Positions 7,779-15,637 of a stretch of DNA of 37,877 nucleotides are shown one piece after another. Under the pieces are notes generated by a model that made no database searches, was not told the DNA's origin, and worked only from the letters and a program-made list of their open reading frames with translations. Position 1 is the stretch's first letter. Each line of letters opens with the position of its first letter. A program made the position numbers and the translations under genes. Source of the stretch: Nitrospira sp. (GTDB lineage Bacteria > Nitrospirota > Nitrospiria > Nitrospirales > Nitrospiraceae); assembly GCA_025934915.1 (NCBI GenBank), contig JAICWG010000020.1, positions 1 to 37,877 of the forward strand, given 5' to 3'.

Positions 7779-8351
7779 CTAGATACTCGCGCTCTCCTGA
7801 ATACGGTGACGCTTTTTGATGGCAATCACTGCTTGCTTGGCTTCGACTTCGTCAAGACCTGCGCCGAATCGATAAGTTTTTGCACCATAATCAAAGGCGA
7901 TCACTCCACCGCCGACTCCCCATAATTGGAGACTGGACGAGAACTCCAACGGATTGAACCCGACTGGTCCGACGCGAAAATCTCGCATCTGGAAGAAATC
8001 GTACTCCTTATCAAAACCAAATCCTCTGATGTCACGCCGAGTTGTGAACGTCTGTCCTTGCACGGTGGCAATCTCTTTTCCCAGCACCTGCCACAACCAC
8101 GCATAGATAGCCAACACCCCACTAACCGTCCAGACTCCAAACCAGGCCACCATGAAAAATTCTCCCTCCGGCGGGGCATCGCCGTTCAAAAACTGAATGG
8201 CGACCATGACTTCAGCCGCTGTCCAACCGCAGATCCAAAATCCCAGAAGGCAAATCACGAACCAACTGCGTCTACCAGGAATGATGATGCGCAGCTCTCC
8301 CGAAGTATCCGTGATGGTGATTCGAGAGGCGGATGATTGTATCTTTGCCAT
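7779..8351 (-). CDS. Hypothetical inner-membrane protein with two membrane helices
   Basis: I take the ATG at 8351 (MAKIQSSASRITITDTSGEL), giving 190 residues; upstream in-frame starts at 8408 and 8378 are possible and none has a strong ribosome binding site. Two adjacent membrane helices (WFVICLLGFWICGWTAAEVM and FFMVAWFGVWTVSGVLAIYA) lie in the first half. They are followed by a beta-rich cytoplasmic portion (IATVQGQTFTTRRDIRGFGF, then FGAGLDEVEAKQAVIAIKKR). This layout resembles bacterial membrane proteins with a PH-like domain after a helical hairpin. No specific function can be assigned. Confidence 0.65.
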   Translation of the reverse strand: MAKIQSSASRITITDTSGELRIIIPGRRSWFVICLLGFWICGWTAAEVMVAIQFLNGDAPPEGEFFMVAWFGVWTVSGVLAIYAWLWQVLGKEIATVQGQTFTTRRDIRGFGFDKEYDFFQMRDFRVGPVGFNPLEFSSSLQLWGVGGGVIAFDYGAKTYRFGAGLDEVEAKQAVIAIKKRHRIQESASI

Positions 8352-8631
8352 CAGGTTTTCACTCTGAAGTGGCGGCATTATTACATGAATGCCTGGTGAG
8401 TCTCTCAAAATATGGCGGCGGGATAAATACGTATCTCTTCAAGCTCCGCAACGCTGTCACCTCAATTGTGACTGTCACCTCCCATGATCATAGCCGATTC
8501 GCCTATCATTTCCGATACAAGGAAAGACGCAGCTACCGACTCACCAACCGGTCTTGGATTGTCTCAAAGCGGACAAGCTCGATAGCGCGCCGACGGGATC
8601 TGAATTTGCCCGCACATGTGAAGATATCCGT

Positions 8632-9378
8632 TCAGCGGGCGGGAATGCCGGGACCGATTTTTTCGAGAATGACTTGTTTAACCTGCTTCGCGAAGCGCTT
8701 TGAGACCTCTAGGTTCCGTAAGGCATGACCGGACTCCGACACGTTGTACGTGGCCGGTGGGACCTGTGAGGTGATGGTTGCTTCAAAGACCACTGCCAGC
8801 GTCTTACCGGGCTTTCCCGTCTTTCGATCAATCCCGTAGGCTTCCTTCAGCGAGACTTTCGGCAACACTTCGACATCGGCGCTCGCCGCCACATGCGGCT
8901 TTAACAAACCGGATCGACTCGGATTATCCTCGATGAGCCTGATGACGGGATCTGCCTCGAATGCACTGCGAATCTGTTCCGCCACTGCCCCTTTTGATCG
9001 CTCTGCCTTCTCCATTTGTGCATCCAGCACCGGTGGGGCAAGGCTGACATAAATAGGATCCGACGGCTGCCGTTTCGACGTCCGGCTTAGTTGTTCAAGT
9101 TGGTCGGCCCGCTTCGCGCTGATCTGTTCTGCGATCTCTTGCGCGGCAGCCTGCCGCTGAGCCATCGGATCGTCGGCATCGTGGATGGTGGTTTTGCCGT
9201 TCTGGCTGGTTTCATGCACGGGTGTCTTGGCGCCATGTTCATCAACGTGATAAACCTTCTTCTCATCGTTCACATTGGCCGTATAGAAACCTCCGGAACA
9301 GGCTGCAATCGTGACAAAGGCAGCGGCAAAACAGACAGAAATCATCATCTGGACAAAGTGACGGGCTTGGGCGGCCAT
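8632..9378 (-). CDS. Lipoprotein of unknown function
   Basis: The ATG at 9378 is chosen because AAGGAG lies eight bases upstream; longer in-frame starts to 9438 lack this. The 248-residue product begins MAAQARHFVQMMISVCFAAA and continues to a lipobox ending IAAC-S, so the mature protein should be lipidated on Cys near residue 27. A polar linker mentions repeated Ala/Gln/Glu (about 70-100), which is likely helical. The C-terminal half (about 130-245) has a mixed alpha/beta pattern including a Val/Phe-rich strand LAVVFEATITSQV and a terminal amphipathic helix. This suggests a small envelope lipoprotein domain. It has no recognised family and no operon partner. Confidence 0.72.
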   Translation of the reverse strand: MAAQARHFVQMMISVCFAAAFVTIAACSGGFYTANVNDEKKVYHVDEHGAKTPVHETSQNGKTTIHDADDPMAQRQAAAQEIAEQISAKRADQLEQLSRTSKRQPSDPIYVSLAPPVLDAQMEKAERSKGAVAEQIRSAFEADPVIRLIEDNPSRSGLLKPHVAASADVEVLPKVSLKEAYGIDRKTGKPGKTLAVVFEATITSQVPPATYNVSESGHALRNLEVSKRFAKQVKQVILEKIGPGIPAR

Positions 9379-9582
9379 GAGGTGTACTCCTTTTCCTCTC
9401 TCTGTGCGGTGAAACCAGCGCATGAAAGTCTTATGCAATGAACTAAGTGTAGCAGCACAAAAACCGCCACCTACGCCATTGGATTATCATCATCAAACGA
9501 ACTCAAGAAAACACCGGGCTTGCCGATTCTTAGAGAAACAGTGCTCAAGCGGGTTTAGAGGAATTCTTTGACACTCTTCCTC

Positions 9583-9613
9583 TTGACACGTAGCTTGTAG
9601 TCGAACGTATTCT
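9583..9613 (+). promoter_or_regulatory. Possible sigma70-type promoter of the small lipoprotein ORF
   Basis: A perfect TTGACA at 9583-9588 is followed after 19 bases by TATTCT at 9608-9613, about 45 bases upstream of the GTG start at 9658. The spacing is longer than ideal, so this is tentative. Confidence 0.3.
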
Positions 9614-9657
9614 TCCTTCACCATTTATTGCATTGAACAATTTTCAGGAGGTGAGAT

Positions 9658-9765
9658 GTGGAACTGTTTCTATTAGCCTTGATCACGATGATGGTAGCCG
9701 GCTGTGTAGCCAACCACTGCGGACGCGTCATTCCGGCGGTTAAGCCTATCCGCTTTCGTAAGTAG
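9658..9765 (+). CDS. Small lipoprotein-like peptide (35 residues)
   Basis: A GTG at 9658 follows an excellent ribosome binding site, AGGAGGTGA, with about four bases between. The 35-residue peptide begins MELFLLALITMMVAGCVANH and ends in a basic tail (KPIRFRK) before TAG. The hydrophobic stretch followed by V-A-G-C is a textbook lipobox, so it is probably lipidated at Cys16, leaving a mature peptide of about 20 residues with a second Cys. It is too short for usual gene calls. It lies directly upstream of repeat copy 2 and the first NDH-2 gene on the same strand. Function is unknown; small entericidin-like or envelope-stress lipopeptides have similar architecture. Confidence 0.6.
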   Translation: MELFLLALITMMVAGCVANHCGRVIPAVKPIRFRK

Positions 9766-9777
9766 CTGTGCCTCCTG

Positions 9778-9885
9778 AATGAAGCTCCCCGCAGCAAGCT
9801 GCGGGGTATCACAGAACTCAATTCCGAAGACTTCTCGGAAGGAGAGGCCAACCCCGTAGCGAGCTACGGGGAATGTCAAGTTCAA
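9778..9885 (+). repeat. 108-bp palindromic repeat, copy 2, abutting the first NDH-2 gene
   Basis: This is identical over 108 bases to 4852-4959, with the same three palindromes. Its right end is only four bases before the ATG of the NDH-2 gene at 9890, so the repeat makes up the whole proximal leader. No Shine-Dalgarno sequence is seen between the last hairpin and the start codon. Confidence 0.92.
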
Positions 9886-9889
9886 ACCC

Positions 9890-11209
9890 ATGACTCGAAA
9901 ACGCGTTATCATCGTTGGGGGCGGGTTTGGAGGCATAACGGCGGCGCGCTTCCTGCGCGATGCCGAGGTCATCCTGATCGACCGCACGAATCACCACGTC
10001 TTTCAACCCTTGCTCTACCAAGTGGCAACCGCTGCCTTGTCCCCGAGCGACATTGCCTGGCCGTTACGCACACTCTTCCGCTCACAGTCCAATGTCCGCG
10101 TGGTGATGGATGACGTGGTGGCGATCGATCGAACCGCTCGGGTGGTCCAACTTCGGGACAGCGCTCCCATTTCATTTGATGCCTTGATTGTCGCCCCAGG
10201 CTCACGTCACGCTTATTTTGGGCACGATGAGTGGGAGCCGCTGGCTCCAGGACTCAAGACCATGGCGGATGCCGTTCATTTGCGAGAGCGGATGTTACTC
10301 GCATTTGAGGTGGCGGAACGGCAACGGGCCGAGACGGGCACGCAGAATCGTCTCACCTTCGTCATCGTTGGAGGAGGTCCCACGGGAGTCGAGTTAGCTG
10401 GCTCGCTTCTCGAAATCGGGAGAAAGGCCATGGGACCGGATTATCCTCACTTGCGCTTGGAGGATCTCTCGATCATCCTCGTCGAGGCTGGCCCGCGTAT
10501 TCTTCCAGGATTCGATGCCAAGCTGTCGGCAAAAGCGCTGACGGCGCTCGAACGTATGGGTGTGACCGTCAAACTTAATAATCCGGTAACTGTAGTCCGT
10601 CCCGATGGGGTCATGGTCGGTAACGAATGGGTGCCGTCTATCAATGTAATCTGGGCGGCGGGTAACAAGGCGTCGCCCCTGCTCAATACCCTGGCAGTTC
10701 CTCAGGATTCGTGCGGCCGGGTCAAGGTTCAGCCGGATCTGACGATCCTCAATGATCCCTGGATCTTCATCATCGGTGATGCCGCTCATTGTCTTGGCCG
10801 CGATGGCAAACCCTTACCGGGAATCGCTCCAGTCGCCATGCGAGAAGGACAGTATGTTGCGGAGCTGATTAATCAAGACCTCGGTCCAGACCATCGTTCA
10901 ACGTTTACCTATACGGACCGTGGCATGTTAGCGACGATTGGCCGCGCACAAGCTGTCGCACAGATCGGCCCGATCCACGCATCCGGCCCCCTGGCATGGG
11001 CACTCTGGTGTATCGTCCACATTTTCTTCCTCATCGGTCTCAGGAACCGGATACGAGTGATGTCGGAATGGACGTGGTACTACCTCACCTTCAAACCGGG
11101 TGCAAGATTGCTATTTGAACAACCTTCCGATCAGCACCATATGCCGACCAAAGATCATGTATGCGATACCGCCATCGAGAATCGCCCGTCCTCGCGTCGT
11201 GCGGCGTAA
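9890..11209 (+). CDS. ndh: Type II NADH:quinone oxidoreductase (NDH-2), copy 1
   Basis: This 439-residue flavoprotein should transfer electrons from NADH to the quinone pool without pumping protons, acting at the inner face of the membrane. The FAD-binding motif is at the very start (VIIVGGGFGGITAARFL, residues 6-22), which supports the ATG at 9890. The second dinucleotide-binding motif for NAD(P)H is FVIVGGGPTGVELAGSL (about 157-173), and the flavin-associated VIWAAGNKASPLL and IIGDAAH motifs follow. The C-terminus has a hydrophobic helix (PLAWALWCIVHIFFLIGL) and WYYLTFKPGARL, the membrane-anchoring end typical of bacterial NDH-2. A close paralogue lies 400 bp downstream. The palindromic repeat occupies its leader, which may affect expression. 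Confidence 0.9.
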   Translation: MTRKRVIIVGGGFGGITAARFLRDAEVILIDRTNHHVFQPLLYQVATAALSPSDIAWPLRTLFRSQSNVRVVMDDVVAIDRTARVVQLRDSAPISFDALIVAPGSRHAYFGHDEWEPLAPGLKTMADAVHLRERMLLAFEVAERQRAETGTQNRLTFVIVGGGPTGVELAGSLLEIGRKAMGPDYPHLRLEDLSIILVEAGPRILPGFDAKLSAKALTALERMGVTVKLNNPVTVVRPDGVMVGNEWVPSINVIWAAGNKASPLLNTLAVPQDSCGRVKVQPDLTILNDPWIFIIGDAAHCLGRDGKPLPGIAPVAMREGQYVAELINQDLGPDHRSTFTYTDRGMLATIGRAQAVAQIGPIHASGPLAWALWCIVHIFFLIGLRNRIRVMSEWTWYYLTFKPGARLLFEQPSDQHHMPTKDHVCDTAIENRPSSRRAA

Positions 11210-11608
11210 TATCAGAGATCGTTAGACCAGCTCACTCTACAGCTATTCATTCTCCGATTATTTGTTGGAAGTGCCTCCCGTAGCCCTTCAGTAGCGTTGG
11301 CGCCGATCCTTGACCAATACGGTTAGATTGTGGCTCTCTTAGGTCTTCCCTATCATGGGCAGGCACGATAAAGTGCAAAGCATGGCCGGAGGCTGCGATC
11401 TTGTCGGCGTAAGATCCGACAGGCGGCTTTACGATTCCCATTCATCGCTCGATCACACGCATAGAGTCGGGAAAACACGAAGTGACCTATACTCGAAGTC
11501 CGGCACCGCCATAGGCTGTGGGGATGTTACACCGCGAGTCGTCGCGACAGGAAGATAGACATTCACCCAACAAGCCGACAAGATCATGCATTCGTAAGGC
11601 ACAATTGA
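11210..11608. other. Intergenic spacer between the two NDH-2 genes
   Basis: About 400 bases separate the tandem paralogues. No ORF with a recognisable motif is present on either strand. The spacer should hold the second gene's promoter, but I see no clear -35/-10 pair. A weak AAGG lies shortly before the next start. Confidence 0.35.
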
Positions 11609-12889
11609 ATGGCTGGCAAGCAGGTCGTCATTATTGGCGGTGGGTTCGGAGGTTTAACGGTTGCGCGATCTCTACGCCATGCCGACGTCACCCTCATCGA
11701 CCGCACGAACCACCACGTCTTTCAACCCCTGCTTTACCAAGTAGCCACCACCGCGTTGTCGCCTGGTGATATTGCCTGGCCTCTACGCACGCTCTTTCGT
11801 TCGCACCGTAACGTCTGCATCATGATGGATGACGTTGTGGCGGTCGATCGGGCGGCTCGGGTGGTCGGCCTGCGGAACAGTTCGCCGATTGCCTTCGATA
11901 TCTTGATTGTCGCTCCGGGCTCGCGCCATGCCTATTTCGGACATGACGAATGGGAGTCGTCTGCGCCAGGACTCAAAACGATGACCGATGCCGTTCAGCT
12001 CCGAGAGAAGATGTTGCTCGCGTTTGAGTACGCCGAACGACGGAGAACCTCGACCGGCGTCCAGACTCAGCTGATATTTGTCATTGTCGGAGGAGGGCCG
12101 ACCGGGGTTGAATTAGCTGGTGCGCTGGCCGAGCTCGGCAGAAAAGCCATGGGACCAGACTTTCCTCACTTACGCCTTGATGACCTCTCGATCATTCTGG
12201 TGGAGGCTGGTCCTCGAGTTCTGCCAGGATTTGACGTCAAGCTGTCAGTAAAAGCGCTGAGAGCCCTACAGCGCATGGGGGTTATCGTCAAGCTGAACAG
12301 CCCGGTGAGTGCCGTCCATGCAGATGGCGTGAGGATTGGACAGGAATGGATTGCCTCGACAAATGTCATTTGGGCGGCAGGGAATCGAGCATCTTCCTTC
12401 CTGAGTAGTCTCTCGGTTCCACAAGATTCATTTGGCCGGATCAAAGTCCGGCCGGATCTGACGATTCCTGACGATCCATGGATCTTCGTCATCGGTGACG
12501 CAGCACATTGCATAGGACACGGTGAGAAGCCGTTGCCGGGAGTAGCGCCTGTCGCAATGCAACAGGGACGGTATGTTGCCGATATCATCGATCGGGACGT
12601 CGTTCCAGACCAACGGCCACTATTTGCCTACGCAGACCGTGGCATGCTGGCCACAATTGGTCGAGCACAGGCCGTGGCTCAGTTCGGCTCAATCCATGCT
12701 TCAGGACTCTTTGCCTGGCTGCTCTGGTGCGTCGTCCATATTTTCTTTTTGATCGGTTTCCGGAACCGATTCCGAGTCATGTCGGAATGGGTTTGGTACT
12801 ACCTTACATTTAAACCGGGAGCGAGGTTGATTTTTGAGCGGCCTTCGACCGCTCGCAATATACCGTCAACAGATCATGGTCATGAATGA
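11609..12889 (+). CDS. ndh: Type II NADH:quinone oxidoreductase (NDH-2), copy 2
   Basis: This 426-residue product is a close paralogue of the preceding NDH-2 and aligns with it by eye along the full length. It shares the FAD motif (VVIIGGGFGGLTVARSL), the NHHVFQPLLYQVAT segment, the NAD(P)H motif IVGGGPTGVELAGALAELG, WAAGN, IGDAAH and the C-terminal hydrophobic helix (FAWLLWCVVHIFFLIGF). The ATG at 11609 places the FAD motif at the extreme N-terminus as expected. Differences cluster in surface positions and the C-terminal tail. The pair probably arose by tandem duplication; retention of both suggests different regulation or quinone/NAD(P)H preference, which the sequence alone does not show. 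Confidence 0.9.
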   Translation: MAGKQVVIIGGGFGGLTVARSLRHADVTLIDRTNHHVFQPLLYQVATTALSPGDIAWPLRTLFRSHRNVCIMMDDVVAVDRAARVVGLRNSSPIAFDILIVAPGSRHAYFGHDEWESSAPGLKTMTDAVQLREKMLLAFEYAERRRTSTGVQTQLIFVIVGGGPTGVELAGALAELGRKAMGPDFPHLRLDDLSIILVEAGPRVLPGFDVKLSVKALRALQRMGVIVKLNSPVSAVHADGVRIGQEWIASTNVIWAAGNRASSFLSSLSVPQDSFGRIKVRPDLTIPDDPWIFVIGDAAHCIGHGEKPLPGVAPVAMQQGRYVADIIDRDVVPDQRPLFAYADRGMLATIGRAQAVAQFGSIHASGLFAWLLWCVVHIFFLIGFRNRFRVMSEWVWYYLTFKPGARLIFERPSTARNIPSTDHGHE

Positions 12890-12986
12890 GTCGTTAAAGA
12901 CCGCATACCGAATAAGACGAAATGCAACCAGGCTCAACCTTAAACTTCAAGGCCTTCGTATAATTTAATCTATAACATTACCTACT

Positions 12987-13006
12987 ATCCATAAGTAACT
13001 ATGGAT
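12987..13006 (+). repeat. Inverted repeat in an AT-rich island
   Basis: ATCCATA (12987-12993) and TATGGAT (13000-13006) form a perfect 7-bp stem with a 6-base loop. The surrounding stretch from about 12955 to 13025 is much more AT-rich than the rest of the window. It lies downstream of the second NDH-2 gene and upstream of the PilZ-like gene, so it could be an operator or a structured RNA end. Confidence 0.45.
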
Positions 13007-13169
13007 AAATAGTAATATATTGTGATGAATCATGCCGATATCCAACGATACGAGAATCATGGTGATGCCTCTTTAGTTCGGTCCTTCCACCTGCCAGGAT
13101 AGTAGCATTAACTCCTATCCCTGTATTACCGTCTCCTCACCGTTCAAGCTTTCCACGAGAGGAGAGAGC

Positions 13170-13526
13170 ATGCCTCCAGGACTTCTATCAAAAATCGGGA
13201 TCGACTGTATGCTTTTCAAAGGCGGCGACGGCTTGAGGGGCGATGGTTGTGTGTATGAACTATCGTCCTCCCATCCTGTCATCGTAAATCCTGAAAAGCT
13301 ACGCTCTGGCGATTATGTCAAGCTCCGTTTATGGTTCCCCGATGAAAACGCCTACAGCGTGATCGAATTAGCGGAGGTGCAGTGGGTCAAGAATGAGTGG
13401 ATCAAGATCGAACTTCTTCTTGTTTCACCTAAGGACCAAGCGAGGCTCAGACAGTTCGTGGCTTCAGAAGGAAACCACTTGCCGGCATCACCCAGGATAG
13501 GCGAACAAATCATGATTCGAGCCTGA
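13170..13526 (+). CDS. Small PilZ-like domain protein
   Basis: The 118-residue protein starts at an ATG preceded by GGAGAG. It has the layout of a single PilZ-type beta barrel: a GDGCVYELSSSHPVIV strand region corresponding to the family's Gly-x-Val-x-Asp-Leu-Ser-x-x-Gly area, KLRSGDYVKLRLWFP, then ELAEVQWVKNEWIKIELLLV and a C-terminal helix (PKDQARLRQFV). The usual c-di-GMP-binding RxxxR and (D/N)xSxxG signatures are not intact: ELSSSH replaces DLSxxG and no RxxxR precedes it. If it is a PilZ domain, it may therefore not bind c-di-GMP. It is monocistronic. The family call is by pattern and only moderately sure. Confidence 0.6.
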   Translation: MPPGLLSKIGIDCMLFKGGDGLRGDGCVYELSSSHPVIVNPEKLRSGDYVKLRLWFPDENAYSVIELAEVQWVKNEWIKIELLLVSPKDQARLRQFVASEGNHLPASPRIGEQIMIRA

Positions 13527-13609
13527 CAACAATTGCTAAGTTCAACAGCCGTCAGACTGGGAAAACTACGACCTTGTCATCAACGAAAGCATTTGATGGA
13601 ATAATACGA

Positions 13610-13691
13610 GGGTGAAGGTAGTTGCTTGTGGATGCCCACCCGCAAGCAGTAAGAGATTTCTTCTCCCTCCAGAAGAAATCTACCTTCACCC
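13610..13691 (+). repeat. Branched inverted-repeat element (three-way-junction fold)
   Basis: GGGTGAAGGTAG at 13610-13621 is exactly complementary to CTACCTTCACCC at 13680-13691. Between these arms lie two further hairpins: GCTTGTGG/CCGCAAGC (13624-13631 with 13640-13647, one G-U pair) and AGATTTCTTCT/AGAAGAAATCT (13654-13664 with 13671-13681, perfect, 6-base loop). The whole folds as a closing stem with two side hairpins on either strand. ATAAT occurs just outside both ends (13601-13605 and 13692-13696 region), possibly a target-site duplication. It could be a miniature mobile element or a structured RNA. Confidence 0.75.
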
Positions 13692-13897
13692 ATAATTTTG
13701 CCTTCTCTATGCTGGGGACCATGATGCAGCTGGGTTAATGCGAACCATGGATGACTCTGCACCAGCTCTGAACCGAAATCGATCATTGCTCTTTGGTTCA
13801 GCGTGGCCATACATTTACGGTATTTCCGCCGCACCAAATGTCGCCATATTCTGACACCAGGCCGATCACAACATCGCTAATGGATTGGGGGTGGATA

Positions 13898-14098
13898 ATG
13901 GAAAAGCAACTCAACCGGCTAGGACCTATCCATCAGAACCTTCAGGGAAAAGCGTGCCCCTTCCGTAGAGGAAAGACATACCAACTTGTCCTTCGAGCTT
14001 CCGGGACTTTTGATGACTCGAGCCTATTTGTTCGTTGCCGCCAATGCGGCCATCCGCGAAGTCTGGATAAGGATTTCAAGCGCGTCCTGTGGATCTGA
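13898..14098 (+). CDS. Small zinc-ribbon-like protein with a damaged first knuckle
   Basis: The ATG at 13898, after a G-rich stretch, gives a 66-residue protein MEKQLNRLGPIHQNLQGKA followed by CPFRRGKTYQLVLR, then RCRQCGHPRSLDKDFKRVLW. The arrangement of an N-terminal CPF knuckle before a beta strand and a second C-x2-C knuckle (CRQC) is that of a small zinc ribbon. In the first knuckle the second Cys appears to be replaced by Arg (CPFR, codon CGT, one base from TGT). A longer upstream start (13793) is possible but the N-terminal part then looks non-coding. Function is unknown. Confidence 0.55.
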   Translation: MEKQLNRLGPIHQNLQGKACPFRRGKTYQLVLRASGTFDDSSLFVRCRQCGHPRSLDKDFKRVLWI

Positions 14099-14581
14099 CT
14101 TCGACAGCTTGGGCTTGGCCAACGAGAACGGAGGTCACTGTATGCCGCTTCGTCAACTTCAAATTTATAGAGCGCAGATGACAAAAGCGGAAGGCCCTTC
14201 GCATGCTGCCCCTCAGCGGAATCGTACGACCAAGCCACGTCGAACTTCGCTATGCGATTCCATTTCTGAATATTGAAGGCCAATCTAACGCATTTCAGGA
14301 AAAACCTGTAACGGCCATCCGACCATCGAGACTCCTGCAAAAATTCTTCGAGCTGATGACCTGTCCCACGCAGGATGATGGATCACTCGGGCAATATTTA
14401 CCGAGCAACAATCGGCCCAGACTTCGTAAAAGTGTCCTCACGAGCATCCGTTTGACATCTGTGTTTGTCCAGGTGATGCGGCGACTTGTTCATGCACCTG
14501 TCCGCGGCACAAACGCCAGGCCTCATCGAAAAACCGATTTGGAGATAGAGTGTAGTATTTAGCCGAAGCATCACTCCTCTC
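14099..14581. other. Intergenic stretch without a supported gene
   Basis: ORFs of 119 codons (14203-14562 plus) and 132 codons (13942-14340 minus) overlap here. Neither has family motifs or a clear ribosome binding site, and their amino acid make-up looks like random translation. No repeat or RNA gene is evident until the tRNA promoter at its right end. Confidence 0.35.
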
Positions 14582-14611
14582 TTGTGCGCTTTCTATAGGC
14601 TGAGGTATTAT
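14582..14611 (+). promoter_or_regulatory. Probable promoter of tRNA-Ser
   Basis: TTGTGC (14582-14587) and TATTAT (14606-14611) are separated by 18 bases, matching a sigma70-type promoter. A transcript starting near 14618 would have a roughly 70-base leader before the tRNA. Confidence 0.45.
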
Positions 14612-14686
14612 ACGCCTTTATCGGTGATTCCCGCTCTGGCGACACTTTCCGTCGTGGATGCGGCGTGATCCCATTAATTATGAAGT

Positions 14687-14779
14687 GGAGAGGTGGCCGA
14701 GTGGCCGAAGGCAACGGTTTGCTAAACCGTCGTAGGGACAAAATCTCTACCGAGGGTTCAAATCCCTCCCTCTCCGCCA
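14687..14779 (+). tRNA. tRNA-Ser (anticodon GCU)
   Basis: The acceptor arm GGAGAGG (14687-14693) pairs with CCTCTCC (14769-14775), followed by the discriminator G and an encoded CCA (14777-14779). The anticodon stem ACGGT/ACCGT holds the loop TTGCTAA with GCT at 14721-14723, which reads AGC/AGU serine codons. A long variable arm, the class II feature of tRNA-Ser, lies between the anticodon arm and the T arm (GGTTCAAATCC). Confidence 0.96.
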
Positions 14780-14871
14780 CCTCACAACCTCAGATTTTGG
14801 ATCGGAAAGCCTATCGTATTCTTACGAATCACATTTGCCCATAGCCCATCACAAGAAAGGACCTCTACTCT

Positions 14872-15552
14872 ATGAGAATTCGTCTATCATTATGTTTTGC
14901 CGTAGGGTTTCTCCATCTCACGACCCCGCTATTGGCTGCCTCAACAGATCCGGTAAATGATGATCAGAAAACCTTGTATGCTCTTGGGTTGGCCATCAGC
15001 CAATCGTTGGGAACATTTTCCTTAAGTGAGACCGAACTCGATATGGTCAAACATGGCATCACCGACGGTGTACTGAAGCGCCCTCAAAAAGTCGATCTCC
15101 AAACATTTGGGCCTAAGATTCAACAACTGCAACAGTCTCGATTGGCTGTCTCTGCTGAAAGTGAGAAGAAGGCAGGCGCCGCGTTTACGGCAAAAGCGGC
15201 TTCAGAAAAGGGAGCGACAAAGACGGAGTCAGGGATCGTTATCTCCACCATCAAGCCTGGCACAGGAGCCACGCCAAAGGCAACGGATACAGTCAAGGTC
15301 CATTACCATGGCACCTTGACCGATGGGACGGTATTCGATAGTTCCATCAAGCGAGGGGAGCCGGCGACATTTCCGTTGAACAAGGTCATTAAGTGTTGGA
15401 CAGAGGGAGTTCAACAGATCAAAGTCGGAGGAAAGAGCAAACTGGTGTGCCCATCCAATCTGGCCTATGGCGACGGTGGGTCACCGCCGACCATTAAGCC
15501 GGGAGCGACCTTAGTCTTCGAAGTTGAGTTACTCGAGATCGTCACCAACTGA
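14872..15552 (+). CDS. Exported FKBP-type peptidyl-prolyl cis-trans isomerase
   Basis: The 226-residue protein catalyses prolyl isomerisation and should act as a periplasmic folding helper. A signal peptide ([20 protein letters not shown], cleavage near LAA-ST) is followed by an N-terminal helical domain (about 30-105) of the Mip/FkpA type, including [13 protein letters not shown], and a linker rich in Ala and Lys. The FKBP domain is at about 118-225, with [38 protein letters not shown] and the [26 protein letters not shown] core. Binding-pocket residues (Tyr, Phe-Asp, Trp, Tyr) are present. The ATG follows AAAGGAC. A strong hairpin lies just after the stop. Confidence 0.92.
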   Translation: MRIRLSLCFAVGFLHLTTPLLAASTDPVNDDQKTLYALGLAISQSLGTFSLSETELDMVKHGITDGVLKRPQKVDLQTFGPKIQQLQQSRLAVSAESEKKAGAAFTAKAASEKGATKTESGIVISTIKPGTGATPKATDTVKVHYHGTLTDGTVFDSSIKRGEPATFPLNKVIKCWTEGVQQIKVGGKSKLVCPSNLAYGDGGSPPTIKPGATLVFEVELLEIVTN

Positions 15553-15561
15553 CCGCTTCGC

Positions 15562-15589
15562 GTTGCCGCCTCTGCAAAGAGGCGGCAAC
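15562..15589 (+). terminator. Terminator-like hairpin after the FKBP gene
   Basis: GTTGCCGCCTCT (15562-15573) and AGAGGCGGCAAC (15578-15589) form a perfect 12-bp GC-rich stem with a 4-base loop, 10 bases after the stop codon. The following T run is weak (TATTCAATCCCTT). Confidence 0.75.
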
Positions 15590-15637
15590 TATTCAATCCC
15601 TTGATGGCTGCCGACCCCCCGAACGTCTACCCTTCCA

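Noticed and set aside
13580..13837. 85-codon minus-strand ORF
   Set aside because: It runs through the branched inverted-repeat element and shows no coding features.
14571..14780. 69-codon minus-strand ORF (MAEREGFEPS...)
   Set aside because: It is the well-known spurious translation across a serine tRNA gene.
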